Under the pieces are notes generated by a model, which did not search any database, was not told the DNA's origin, and saw only the letters and a program-made list of their open reading frames with translations. A stretch of DNA of 64,000 nucleotides. Origin: Streptomyces sp. HUAS 15-9. GTDB lineage: Bacteria; Actinomycetota; Actinomycetes; Streptomycetales; Streptomycetaceae. Shown here piece by piece: positions 1 to 7,441 of this stretch. The stretch is from NCBI RefSeq assembly GCF_025642155.1, contig NZ_CP106799.1, positions 124,001 to 188,000 on the forward strand, given 5' to 3'. The first letter of the stretch is position 1. The number at the start of each line of letters is the position of its first letter. Made by a program: the position numbers and the translations under genes.

Positions 1-132
1 CACCACGGCGGGGTGCAACTGCTCACCCGTGGCGAAGGAGACCTCGTGGCCCGCAGCCCGGGCGGCCTTCGCCAACGGCAGGAGGGGATAGACGTGGCCG
101 AAGTTACCGGCGCCGGCAAAGAGGATTCTCAT
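1..132 (-). CDS. Glycosyltransferase, N-terminal fragment (cut by window edge)
   Basis: Only the first 44 codons are in the window. They start at an ATG at 132 on the minus strand and run off the left edge. The visible peptide begins [20 protein letters not shown] and continues with a stretch rich in Ala, Arg and Gly. This is the usual first beta-strand, Gly-rich loop and helix of GT-B glycosyltransferases of the UGT/EryCIII type (a His in the G-N-x-G-H position followed by PLLPLA). It is transcribed divergently from the NDP-hexose 2,3-dehydratase gene, so a role in attaching the deoxysugar made by the neighbouring genes is a reasonable inference. Acceptor and sugar specificity cannot be judged from 44 residues. 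Confidence 0.75.
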   Translation of the reverse strand, partial: MRILFAGAGNFGHVYPLLPLAKAARAAGHEVSFATGEQLHPAVV

Positions 133-379
133 ACCGCCCCAGCGTAGGGACGCGAACAGCCGCTGTCTAGTGCTGACAGATTTTCTGTCATCGACAGCCA
201 ACACGCCAACTATCGCTGATGGCAAGCCATTTGAACGTCACTCGGAAGTCGCTCGGCGGATCGAGCGCCCCTCTGGGACAGGTCGAGGCGCTCTCCAGGC
301 ACAGCCGATCGCGCCACCCCATCGTCGTGATGCGGCCGCCCGCCCCAGGGTGCGCGAGACAAGCCGAAGGAGCCCCTTG

Positions 380-1786
380 ATGACCATCACCACCCAGGCA
401 GTCGCGCCTCCGGGTGTCTCGAGGAGTCATGTGCAGCGGTTCATGCTGTCCGCGCAGGCCCTCGACAGCGCGGTGACGCCCAACGAGGTGTTCCACGAGT
501 GGTTCTCCGCCCAGCGCCGCACCAACCGCTACGACGTGCGCCGTATCCCGTTCTCCGAACTCGTGGGCTGGCACTTCGAGGACGCCACCGGGAACCTGGT
601 GCACGACAGCGGGCGGTTCTTCTCGGTCGAGGGCCTGAGCGTGCGCACCGAGTGGAACGGGCGCGAGGCGTCGTGGGAGCAGCCGATCATCAACCAGCCC
701 GAGATCGGCATCCTGGGCATCGTGGTCAAGGAGTTCGACGGCGTCCTGCACTGTCTGATGCAGGCCAAGATGGAGCCGGGCAACGTCGACACGGTGCAGC
801 TCTCCCCCACCGTGCAGGCCACCCGGAGCAACTACACCGGGGTGCACAAGGGCGCCGCGGTCCGCTACATCGACTACTTCAAGCCGCCGCGGATGCAGTC
901 GCGGGTGCTGTACGACTCGCTCCAGTCCGAGCAGGGCTCCTGGTTCCTACGGAAGCGCAACCGCAACATCGTGGTGGAGGCCGTCGGGGACGTCCCCGAG
1001 CATGAGGACTTCGTCTGGCTGACCCTCGGTCAGATCCACCAGCTGCTGCACGAGTCGAACGTCATCAACATGGACGCCCGTACGGTGCTGTCGCTGATCC
1101 CGGCCTTCGGCGAGAGCGGGCTGCCGCTGCACCCGACCGAGCAGGTGCTGAGCCGGCTGACCGAGGTCAAGGCCCGGCGCGAGCTGGTGCAGCGCACCCT
1201 GCCGTTGAACCGGGTGGAGCGCTGGCGGCGTACCGACGAGGGCATCGAGCACGAGACGGGGCACCACTTCACCGTCATCGCCGCGTCCGTGGCGGCCGCC
1301 AACCGCGAGGTGAAGAGCTGGACCCAGCCCCTGCTGGCCCCCGCCGAACAGGGCCTGTCCGCCTTCCTGATCCGCCGTATCTGCGGGGTGCCGCACCTGC
1401 TGGCGCAGGCCAGGTCCGAGGCGGGCGTGCTGGACGTGGCCGAGCTCGGCCCGACCGTGCAGTGCCAGCCGGGCCGGGCCCTGACCCTGCCGCCCGAGCT
1501 GCGGCCGCGCTACCTGGACGTCGTCCTGCGGGCGACCCCCGACGAACTGCTTTACGACACCGTGCAGTCCGAGGAGGGCGGACGCTTCCACCACGCGGGC
1601 AACCGCTACGTCCTGATGGAGGTCGGGGACGAGTTCCCGGTGGACGTACCCGAGGAGTTCGTGTGGGTGACGGCCGAGCAGCTCAGCGCGCTGGTACGGC
1701 ACAGCAACTACCTGAACATCGAGGCCCGGACGCTGCTGACCGGGCTGCGCGCGGTCTGGTCGCTGGGCGGGGTGTTCGCCCGGTGA
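380..1786 (+). CDS. NDP-hexose 2,3-dehydratase
   Basis: The 468-residue product matches the family in length and in its internal duplication. Two repeats of roughly 220 residues each carry a T-V-Q motif (LSPTVQATRS in the first, LGPTVQCQPG in the second), preceded by a Q-A-K/R segment. The family (TylX3/EvaA/OleV type) removes water from NDP-4-keto-6-deoxyglucose, giving a 3,4-diketo-2,6-dideoxy sugar that a 3-ketoreductase then reduces. The ATG at 380 is chosen because GAAGGAG lies 7 bases upstream; the open frame extends further 5' to 170 but that part looks non-coding. The stop overlaps the GTG of the next gene (GTGA), so the two are translationally coupled. This commits the pathway to a 2-deoxy sugar. 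Confidence 0.93.
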   Translation: MTITTQAVAPPGVSRSHVQRFMLSAQALDSAVTPNEVFHEWFSAQRRTNRYDVRRIPFSELVGWHFEDATGNLVHDSGRFFSVEGLSVRTEWNGREASWEQPIINQPEIGILGIVVKEFDGVLHCLMQAKMEPGNVDTVQLSPTVQATRSNYTGVHKGAAVRYIDYFKPPRMQSRVLYDSLQSEQGSWFLRKRNRNIVVEAVGDVPEHEDFVWLTLGQIHQLLHESNVINMDARTVLSLIPAFGESGLPLHPTEQVLSRLTEVKARRELVQRTLPLNRVERWRRTDEGIEHETGHHFTVIAASVAAANREVKSWTQPLLAPAEQGLSAFLIRRICGVPHLLAQARSEAGVLDVAELGPTVQCQPGRALTLPPELRPRYLDVVLRATPDELLYDTVQSEEGGRFHHAGNRYVLMEVGDEFPVDVPEEFVWVTAEQLSALVRHSNYLNIEARTLLTGLRAVWSLGGVFAR

Positions 1787-2763
1787 GCGCCACGGCCGTA
1801 CGACCCCTGCGCCTGGGCGTGCTGGGCTGCGCGGACATCGCCCGGCGGCGCATGCTCCCCTCGCTGGAGCGGCAGCCGCTGGTCGAGGTGACCGCGGTGG
1901 CCAGCCGTACCTCGGACAAGGCCCGGCAGTTCACCGACCTCTTCGGCGGCACGCCCGTCGAGGGCTACGGGCGGCTGCTGGAACGCGACGACGTGGACGC
2001 GGTGTACATTCCGCTGCCTCCCGAGATGCATGTGGAGTGGACCCTGCGGGCGCTGGCGGCCGGCAAGCACGTGCTGTGCGAGAAGCCGTTCGCCACCAGC
2101 CTGGCCGACGCCGAGAAGGCGGTGGCCTTCGCCAGGGAGCGCGGACTGCTGCTGATGGAGGGCTTCATGTTCCTCCACCACTCCCAGCACGCCCGGGTAC
2201 GGGAACTGGTCGCGGACGGGCTGATCGGTGAAGTCCAGCTGTTCTCCTCGGAGTTCGGCATCCCACTGCGGCCGGCCGCGGAGCCCGGCGGCACACCCCG
2301 GCGGGCCAGCACCCTGCCGGAGGTGGCCGCCTATCCGATCCGCGCCGCCCAGCTCTTCCTGGGCCCCGGGCTCCGGGTGGCCGGGGCCCAGGAACGCCCG
2401 GCCAGCGCCTACGGGCCGAGCCCCGCGGGCAGCGCGCTGCTGGTGTCGACGTCCGGCGCCGCCGCGCAGCTGGCCTACGGCGTCGAGCACGCGTACCTCA
2501 GCGGGTACGGGCTGTGGGGCAGCCGGGGGCGGCTGCGGCTGGAGCGGGCCTTCAGCACGCCGGACGACTTCACCCCCGTGCTCAAGGTGGAACGCGACGG
2601 CGAGGTGAGCGAAATGGTCCTGGACAAGGACCACCACTTCACCAACATCGCCGGTGTCTTCGCCCGTGCCGTACTGCACGGCGAGGACTTCGCCCCACAC
2701 GCGGAGGCGATCCTGGACCACGCCCGGCTCGTGGAGGAGGTCGAGCGGGCGGCCGGCCGCTGA
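1783..2763 (+). CDS. NDP-hexose 3-ketoreductase, Gfo/Idh/MocA family
   Basis: This 326-residue protein starts at a GTG that overlaps the stop of the 2,3-dehydratase. The N-terminus has a Rossmann fold (LGVLGCADIARR, residues 10-21), and about residues 93-102 contain the family EKP signature (HVLCEKPFAT), whose Lys is the usual catalytic residue. The C-terminal half is the typical Gfo/Idh/MocA substrate domain. In deoxysugar pathways this family member uses NADPH to reduce the 3-keto group of the unstable diketo product made by the 2,3-dehydratase. The overlap supports that coupling. Whether the 3-OH ends axial or equatorial cannot be read from sequence alone. Confidence 0.9.
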   Translation: MSATAVRPLRLGVLGCADIARRRMLPSLERQPLVEVTAVASRTSDKARQFTDLFGGTPVEGYGRLLERDDVDAVYIPLPPEMHVEWTLRALAAGKHVLCEKPFATSLADAEKAVAFARERGLLLMEGFMFLHHSQHARVRELVADGLIGEVQLFSSEFGIPLRPAAEPGGTPRRASTLPEVAAYPIRAAQLFLGPGLRVAGAQERPASAYGPSPAGSALLVSTSGAAAQLAYGVEHAYLSGYGLWGSRGRLRLERAFSTPDDFTPVLKVERDGEVSEMVLDKDHHFTNIAGVFARAVLHGEDFAPHAEAILDHARLVEEVERAAGR

Positions 2764-2784
2764 CGGAGCGCGGCCACAGGGAAA

Positions 2785-2835
2785 GCGGCCCGGCGCGGTG
2801 ACGACAGGGATCCTCCCGTCACCGCGCCGGGCCGC
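2785..2835. terminator. Strong bidirectional hairpin terminator
   Basis: A perfect 19-bp stem (2785-2803 pairing with 2817-2835) encloses a 13-base loop. It sits between the convergent 3-ketoreductase gene (+) and SnoaL-like gene (-), so it can serve both. There is no long U-tract, as is common in Streptomyces. Confidence 0.8.
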
Positions 2836-2876
2836 CGGCGTTTCCACGTGTGCTGCTGCGTGTTGCTGTGTGCCGC

Positions 2877-3296
2877 TCAGGCGCCCTGCATGGCGTAGAA
2901 GTCGACGCCCAGCTGGTGGAACATCCCGGCCATGTCCAGCTGGTCCCAGTGCTCGGCCAGCAGCCCGTTCTCCACGCGCCAGATGTCGATGGACTGGAAG
3001 GACAGCGTGCGGCCGGTGCCCTCGACGCCGAAGAACGTGCCCCGGTGGGTGCCGGAGTACTCGAACCGCCCCGCGATCCGGTCACCGTCGACGATCACGT
3101 CGTGAGCGACGACGTGGACGTCCGGGAACGCGTCGAAGATCTGCTGGAAGAAGGCCGCGTTGGCCTCGATGCCGTCGGCGACGACCGGGTTGTGGTCGAT
3201 GTGCCCGGGCGCGGTGTGCTCGCTCATCGTGCTCACATCATGACTGTTGATCATGTCGACGAAGGCCTGGACGAGTGCGCGGTGGTTGTCTGCCAT
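2877..3296 (-). CDS. SnoaL-like polyketide cyclase/NTF2-fold protein
   Basis: The 139-residue single-domain protein has the SnoaL/ester-cyclase pattern. It starts with a helix (AFVDMINSHDVSTMSEH), follows with H-I-D-H-N at residues 32-36, then FPDVHVVAHDVIVDGDRI and a C-terminal W-x-x-x-x-G-L-L-A-E-H-W segment. SnoaL-fold proteins act as cyclases, hydroxylases or isomerases on polyketides, and many remain unassigned. This one is alone, divergent from the thymidylyltransferase gene, and separated from the 3-ketoreductase by a strong terminator. The start ATG at 3296 has a purine-rich GAGAGAGG upstream. It is one of three SnoaL-type proteins in the window. Its substrate is not predictable. Confidence 0.8.
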   Translation of the reverse strand: MADNHRALVQAFVDMINSHDVSTMSEHTAPGHIDHNPVVADGIEANAAFFQQIFDAFPDVHVVAHDVIVDGDRIAGRFEYSGTHRGTFFGVEGTGRTLSFQSIDIWRVENGLLAEHWDQLDMAGMFHQLGVDFYAMQGA

Positions 3297-3496
3297 TGGG
3301 TGTGTGCCTCTCTCGGCTCGTACTCGGGCTCGGGCTCGGGCTCGCCTCACGGACGTACTGAAGAACTCGTGACGGAACTGCACCGAGGATCCGTACTCCC
3401 TCTCGAGCCGCCCTGGAGGACCCCTGTGGGCAGGGCCCCTGTGGGCGCGGCCGATCCCCAACCCCCGCTCAAGTGCCCGCTCCTAGCCTCGAGGCC

Positions 3497-4564
3497 ATGA
3501 AGGCTCTCGTACTCTCCGGCGGGGCCGGAACCCGCCTGCGCCCCCTCACCCACACATCGGCCAAGCAACTGGTGCCCGTGGCCAACAAACCCGTGCTGTT
3601 CTACGGTCTGGAGGCGATCGCGGACGCCGGTGTCACGGAGGTCGGGATCGTCGTCGGGGACACGGCCGACGAGATCAGGGAGGCCGTCGGCGACGGCTCC
3701 ATGTTCGGTGTCTCCGTCACCTACATCCCGCAGGAGGCGCCGCTGGGCCTCGCCCATGCCGTAGTGATCGCCCGGGAGTTCCTCGGCGAGGACGACTTCG
3801 TGATGTACCTCGGTGACAACTTCATCGTGGGCGGCATCTCCTCCCTGGTCGACGGCTTCCGCGCGGACCGTCCCGACGCCCAGATCCTGCTGACCCAGGT
3901 CTCCGACCCGCGGCAGTTCGGCGTGGCCGAACTCGGGGCCGACGGACGCGTGGTCAACCTGGAGGAGAAGCCCGAGTCGCCCAAGAGCGACCTGGCGCTG
4001 GTCGGCGTCTACCTCTTCACGCCGGCCGTGCACGAGGCCGTACGCGCCATCGAGCCGTCCTGGCGCGGCGAGCTGGAGATCACCCACGCGCTGCAGTGGC
4101 TGATCGACGCCGGCCGCGACGTGCGCTCGACGACGATCTCCGGGTACTGGAAGGACACCGGGAACGTCGCCGACATGCTGGAGGTCAACCGGACGGTGCT
4201 GGAGCGCGCGGAGCCGCGGGTGGACGGGACCGTCGACGACAGCAGCGAGATCATCGGGCGGGTGCAGATCGACGAGACCGCGACGGTGACGGCGTCGCGC
4301 ATCGTCGGCCCGGCCGTGATCGGTCCGGGCACGGTGGTCACCTCCTCCTACATCGGCCCGTTCACCTCGATCGCCGGCGACTGCGAAATCACCGACAGCG
4401 AGATCGAGTTCTCGATCGTCCTCGACCACTCCCTGGTGCACGGCGCCCGCCGTGTGGAGGCGTCGATCATCGGACGCAACGTGGAGGTGACGCCCGCGCC
4501 GCGGGTGCCCGCCGCGCACCGGCTCATCCTCGGCGACCACAGCAAGGTGCAGATATCGTCTTGA
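3497..4564 (+). CDS. rmlA: Glucose-1-phosphate thymidylyltransferase (long, StrD-type)
   Basis: This 355-residue protein has the nucleotidyltransferase signature LSGGAGTRLRPLT at residues 5-17, with K-Q-L-V-P-V just after. It also has the sugar-binding segments YLGDNF and EEKPESPKS, and a left-handed beta-helix tail from about residue 240 (IIGR..I...A.V..S..IGP repeats). The reaction is dTTP + glucose-1-phosphate to dTDP-glucose, the first step of the deoxysugar pathway. The tail is typical of the longer antibiotic-cluster form rather than the roughly 290-residue RmlA. The ATG at 3497 follows a short GAGG. The stop codon TGA (4562-4564) lies within the predicted right end of the adjoining transposable element, which therefore abuts the gene without disrupting it. 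Confidence 0.93.
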   Translation: MKALVLSGGAGTRLRPLTHTSAKQLVPVANKPVLFYGLEAIADAGVTEVGIVVGDTADEIREAVGDGSMFGVSVTYIPQEAPLGLAHAVVIAREFLGEDDFVMYLGDNFIVGGISSLVDGFRADRPDAQILLTQVSDPRQFGVAELGADGRVVNLEEKPESPKSDLALVGVYLFTPAVHEAVRAIEPSWRGELEITHALQWLIDAGRDVRSTTISGYWKDTGNVADMLEVNRTVLERAEPRVDGTVDDSSEIIGRVQIDETATVTASRIVGPAVIGPGTVVTSSYIGPFTSIAGDCEITDSEIEFSIVLDHSLVHGARRVEASIIGRNVEVTPAPRVPAAHRLILGDHSKVQISS

Positions 4565-4572
4565 CTTCCTCG

Positions 4573-4589
4573 CCCGCCCTAAAGGCGGG
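4573..4589. repeat. Right-end hairpin of the TnpB element
   Basis: A 6-bp stem CCCGCC/GGCGGG with loop CTAAA. On the minus strand it is followed by GAGGAAGTCAA ending at 4561. Sequence around it (TTCCTC, hairpin, TATCC/TGATTCC) resembles the left-end hairpin at 5897-5938, which is why the two are read as the element ends. It also lies where a TnpB omega RNA would end. Confidence 0.6.
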
Positions 4590-5787
4590 TGATTCCAGCG
4601 GTCGCCCGCTGGGTTTCCTGCTTCACCGACGACCGCCCCGTCCGGGAAGGCTCCCGTTGAGGTCTTACACCGTCTCCGCAGGCAGACGCCGCCAGCCCGG
4701 CGGCCAGGATGTTGCGTGCCGCGTTCACATCACGGTCATGTACGGCGCCGCAGTCGCACGTCCACTCACGGACGTTCAGCGGCAACTTCGCCGCGACCGC
4801 GCCGCAGGTTCCGCACAGCTTGCTGCTGGGGAAGAAGCGGTCGATCACGACGAGTTCGCGCCCGTACCAGGCGCATTTGTACTCCAGCATGGAGCGGAGT
4901 TCCGTCCAGGCCGCGTCCGAGATGGCGCGCGCGAGCCTGCCGTTCTTCAGCAGGTTGCGGACGGTGAGGTCCTCGATCACGACCGTTTGGTTCTCACGGA
5001 CGAGTCGAGTCGACAGCTTGTGCAGGAAGTCCCGGCGCCGGTCAGCGATCCGCGCATGCACGCGGGCGACACGCTGACGGGCCTTCTCCCGGTTGTTCGA
5101 TCCCCTCGCCTTGCGCGACAGCTCCCGCTGCGCCTTCGCCAGGCGGGCACGGTCACGCCGCTCATGCCTCGGATTGGCGACCTTCTCCCCGGTGGACAGG
5201 GTCACCAGCGACGTGATCCCGGCATCGATGCCGACCGCCTTGTCGGTGGCGGGGGCCGGGGCGATGGTGACTTCGCAGAGCAGGGACACGAACCAGCGGC
5301 CGGCCGCGTCACGGGACACAGTGACCGTCGTGGGCTCCGCACCCTGCGGGAGCGGACGCGACCAGCGAATGTCCAGGGGCTCCGCCATCTTCGCCAGCGT
5401 CAACCGACCACCGCGATACGCGAAGGCGCTGCGGGTGTACTCCGCCGACGCCCGGGACTTCTTCCGGCTCTTGTACCGGGGGTACTGGGACCGCTTGGCG
5501 AAAAAGCTCCCGAACGCCGTCTGAAGATGGCGCAGCGCCTGCTGGAGCGGAACGGAGGACACCTCCGCGAGGAAGGCGAGTTCCCCGGTCTTCTTCCACT
5601 GCGTCAGCGCGGCCGACGACTGCACGTACGAGATACGACGCTGCTCGCCGTACCAGGCCCGCGTGCGCTCCTCCAGCGCCTTGTTGTACACCAGGCGGAC
5701 GCAGCCGAACGTGCGCGACAGCTCAGCCGCCTGCTCATCCGTGGGGTAGAAGCGGTACTTGAAAGCCCGCTTGACCTGCCGCGCCAT
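4579..5787 (-). CDS. tnpB: TnpB (OrfB) RNA-guided nuclease-like protein
   Basis: At 402 residues the protein is complete for the family. It begins with the helix-turn-helix-like segment KRAFKYRFYPTDEQ. All three RuvC acidic residues are visible: GIDAGI near residue 190, VIEDL near 272 and DRDVNAARN near 350. A Cys4 zinc ribbon (CGTCG and CDCG) lies between the second and third. TnpB proteins of IS200/IS605 elements are RNA-guided DNA nucleases that use an omega RNA encoded at the 3' end of the element. By analogy that RNA would cover the end of this gene and run to about 4561. No frameshift or premature stop is seen, so it may be active. Confidence 0.93.
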   Translation of the reverse strand: MARQVKRAFKYRFYPTDEQAAELSRTFGCVRLVYNKALEERTRAWYGEQRRISYVQSSAALTQWKKTGELAFLAEVSSVPLQQALRHLQTAFGSFFAKRSQYPRYKSRKKSRASAEYTRSAFAYRGGRLTLAKMAEPLDIRWSRPLPQGAEPTTVTVSRDAAGRWFVSLLCEVTIAPAPATDKAVGIDAGITSLVTLSTGEKVANPRHERRDRARLAKAQRELSRKARGSNNREKARQRVARVHARIADRRRDFLHKLSTRLVRENQTVVIEDLTVRNLLKNGRLARAISDAAWTELRSMLEYKCAWYGRELVVIDRFFPSSKLCGTCGAVAAKLPLNVREWTCDCGAVHDRDVNAARNILAAGLAASACGDGVRPQREPSRTGRSSVKQETQRATAGITRL

Positions 5788-5896
5788 GTCTCACATTCTA
5801 TCAGCTCCTATGTGAGAAGCGGAGGTCGGCCGGTGGAAGGCGGACGTCGGTCCACCCTGGCGGCGAACCGGCCGTCCTTGCCCTGCTCCGCAGGAG

Positions 5897-5938
5897 CTTC
5901 GTTTCCTCCCCGGCCCGAAGGTCGGGGTATCCACGAAG
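5897..5938. repeat. Left-end hairpin of the TnpB element
   Basis: An 8-bp inner stem (5908-5915 with 5920-5927, one G-T pair) with loop CGAA, plus an outer CTTCG/CGAAG pairing at 5897-5901 and 5934-5938. It is in the same orientation as the right-end hairpin. The last bases run into the ribosome binding site of rmlB (GAAGGAG), so the element border almost touches that gene. Confidence 0.55.
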
Positions 5939-5948
5939 GAGAGCCCCG

Positions 5949-6944
5949 ATGACGGCCACCACACACATCCTCGTCACCGGCGGCGCCGGCTTCATCGGCT
6001 CGCACTACGTCCGCACGCTTCTCGGCCCCGACGGACCGGACGACGTCTCGGTCACCGTGCTCGACAAGCTGACCTACGCGGGCAACCCGGCCAACCTCGA
6101 CCCGGTCCGCGGCCACGCCGGCTTCCGCTTCGTCCAGGGCGACATCTGCGACCGCGACCTGGTCGCCCAACTCGTCGCCGGGCACGACCAGATCGTGCAT
6201 TTCGCGGCGGAGTCCCACGTAGACCGCTCCATCCAGGGGGCGGCGGAATTCGTCATCACCAACGTGCTGGGCACCCAGACCCTGCTGGACGCGGCCCTGC
6301 GCCGCCCCGGCGGCCCGGCCCACTTCCTCCACGTATCCACGGACGAGGTGTACGGCTCACTCGCGGAGGGCTCCTGGCCGGAAACGGACCCCCTGAAGCC
6401 CAACTCCCCCTACGCCGCGTCCAAGGCCTCCTCCGACCTGCTGGCGCTGTCGTACCACCGCACGTTCGGCCTGGACGTGCGGGTGACGCGCTGCTCCAAC
6501 AACTACGGCCATCACCACTTCCCGGAGAAGGTCATCCCGCTGTTCGTCACCAACCTCCTCGACGGCCTGCGCGTACCGCTGTATGGCGAGGGCCTGAACG
6601 TCCGCGACTGGCTGCACATCGACGACCACGTCCAGGGCCTGGAACTGGTCCGCACCGGCGGCCGCGCGGGCGAGGTCTACAACATCGGCGGCGGCACGGA
6701 GCTGAGCAACAAGGAGCTGACCCAGCTCCTCCTGGACCTGGCCGGCGCGACCTGGGACAGCGTCGAACACGTCCCCGACCGCCTGGGCCACGACCTGCGC
6801 TACTCGGTCGACTGCACCAAGATCACCACGGAACTGGGCTACCGCCCGCGCAAGGACTTCGCGGAGGGCCTGGCGGAGACGTTCACGTGGTACCGCGAGA
6901 ACCGTTCATGGTGGGAGCCGCTGAAGGAGCGAGCGGCACTGTGA
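5949..6944 (+). CDS. rmlB: dTDP-glucose 4,6-dehydratase
   Basis: This 331-residue extended SDR protein has the NAD-binding GGAGFIGS at residues 11-18, FAAESHVDRS near residue 83, the catalytic STDEVYG near 120, and YAASK near 145 supplying the active-site Tyr and Lys. It converts dTDP-glucose to dTDP-4-keto-6-deoxyglucose, the common precursor for the 2,3-dehydratase encoded upstream. The ATG follows GAAGGAG by 7 bases. It is co-directional with rmlA but separated from it by the TnpB element, so it may now depend on a promoter inside or beside that element. Confidence 0.96.
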   Translation: MTATTHILVTGGAGFIGSHYVRTLLGPDGPDDVSVTVLDKLTYAGNPANLDPVRGHAGFRFVQGDICDRDLVAQLVAGHDQIVHFAAESHVDRSIQGAAEFVITNVLGTQTLLDAALRRPGGPAHFLHVSTDEVYGSLAEGSWPETDPLKPNSPYAASKASSDLLALSYHRTFGLDVRVTRCSNNYGHHHFPEKVIPLFVTNLLDGLRVPLYGEGLNVRDWLHIDDHVQGLELVRTGGRAGEVYNIGGGTELSNKELTQLLLDLAGATWDSVEHVPDRLGHDLRYSVDCTKITTELGYRPRKDFAEGLAETFTWYRENRSWWEPLKERAAL

Positions 6945-6982
6945 ACTGTCCGGGCGGACCCCGGCCCCGGAACCCTCCGCAC

Positions 6983-7034
6983 GGCTGCCCCGGACCCTGG
7001 CCCTGCCCGGCCCAGCCCGGGGCGGCCGCGCTTC
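6983..7034. repeat. Hairpin direct repeat, copy A
   Basis: GGCTGCCCCGG and CCGGGGCGGCC can pair (10 of 11) to make a terminator-like stem between rmlB (+) and the ASCH gene (-). The same sequence, with a 16-base identical left block and an 18-base identical right block (CCGGGGCGGCCGCGCTTC), recurs in the same orientation at 11811-11851. Together the two copies bracket the 7-11.5 kb island. Confidence 0.6.
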
Positions 7035-7084
7035 GGTAGGGGAGCACCGTCTCCCCCACATCGGCCACGACGGAGACGGAGAAC

Positions 7085-7441
7085 CTACGACGCAGCACGC
7101 CTGATCTCGATGGCGAGGGCACCCAGCGCTTCCTTCTCCGGTGGGTAGATGTTTCGAATGTTGGCGAGCTGCTGCTCGCGGTCGGCGGTGGGGTTCACGT
7201 TGGTGGGGCCCTCGCCGTCGAGCAAGGCGTCGAAGGACTCGTACTCAGTCACGCGCACTACGCAAACGTCGCACGTCTCGTTGGTGCCCTTGATGCGGAA
7301 GCGGATGACGTCGTCTGCGGCGAGGTCGGCAAGGTGCGGGTATTTCACCCGCACCTCGATGGTCTTGGTGCCCGCGCTAACGAGGTCGAAGTACTGCCGG
7401 TAGAGGTTGAGTTCGTGGACACGGGCGGTGGTGTCGGTCAT
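7085..7441 (-). CDS. ASCH-domain protein
   Basis: The 118-residue protein begins with MTDTTARVHELNLYRQYFDL and continues GTKTIEVRVKYPHLADLAADD, the E-x-R-x-x-Y-P pattern of small ASCH (PUA-like) proteins that bind RNA or nucleotides. The conserved Y-E-S-F-D-A-L-L and I-Y-P-P-E-K segments also fit. Its start overlaps the end of the synthetase-like gene upstream (ATGA), so the two are likely co-translated. Some ASCH proteins process modified nucleosides or RNA, which would suit a tRNA-ligase-like partner, but no activity is assigned here. Confidence 0.8.
   Translation of the reverse strand: MTDTTARVHELNLYRQYFDLVSAGTKTIEVRVKYPHLADLAADDVIRFRIKGTNETCDVCVVRVTEYESFDALLDGEGPTNVNPTADREQQLANIRNIYPPEKEALGALAIEIRRAAS

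Larger units (their letters stand above)
4561..5938 (-). mobile_element. IS200/IS605-type element carrying tnpB only
   Basis: The element is about 1.38 kb long, on the minus strand. It contains one gene (tnpB) and is bounded by two similar hairpins in the same orientation. The right-end hairpin is at 4573-4589 and is followed on the minus strand by GAGGAAGTCAA. The left-end hairpin is at 5897-5938. Same-orientation subterminal palindromes without terminal inverted repeats are the hallmark of IS200/IS605 single-strand transposons, and TCAA at the right end resembles the cleavage tetranucleotide known for some family members. No tnpA transposase is present, so it would need one in trans. Exact borders are inferred. 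It sits between rmlA and rmlB, just upstream of the rmlB ribosome binding site. Confidence 0.7.

Noticed and set aside
3312-3446. Short tandem repeats (GGGCTC and GGGCCCCTGTGGGC-like) upstream of rmlA
   Set aside because: These are low-complexity GC repeats in an intergenic region with no matching copy elsewhere. No regulatory meaning can be supported.
4096-5952. A 618-codon plus-strand frame across the 3' part of rmlA and the TnpB element
   Set aside because: It is the antisense or shifted shadow of rmlA and tnpB, Arg/Pro-rich with no motif or ribosome binding site.
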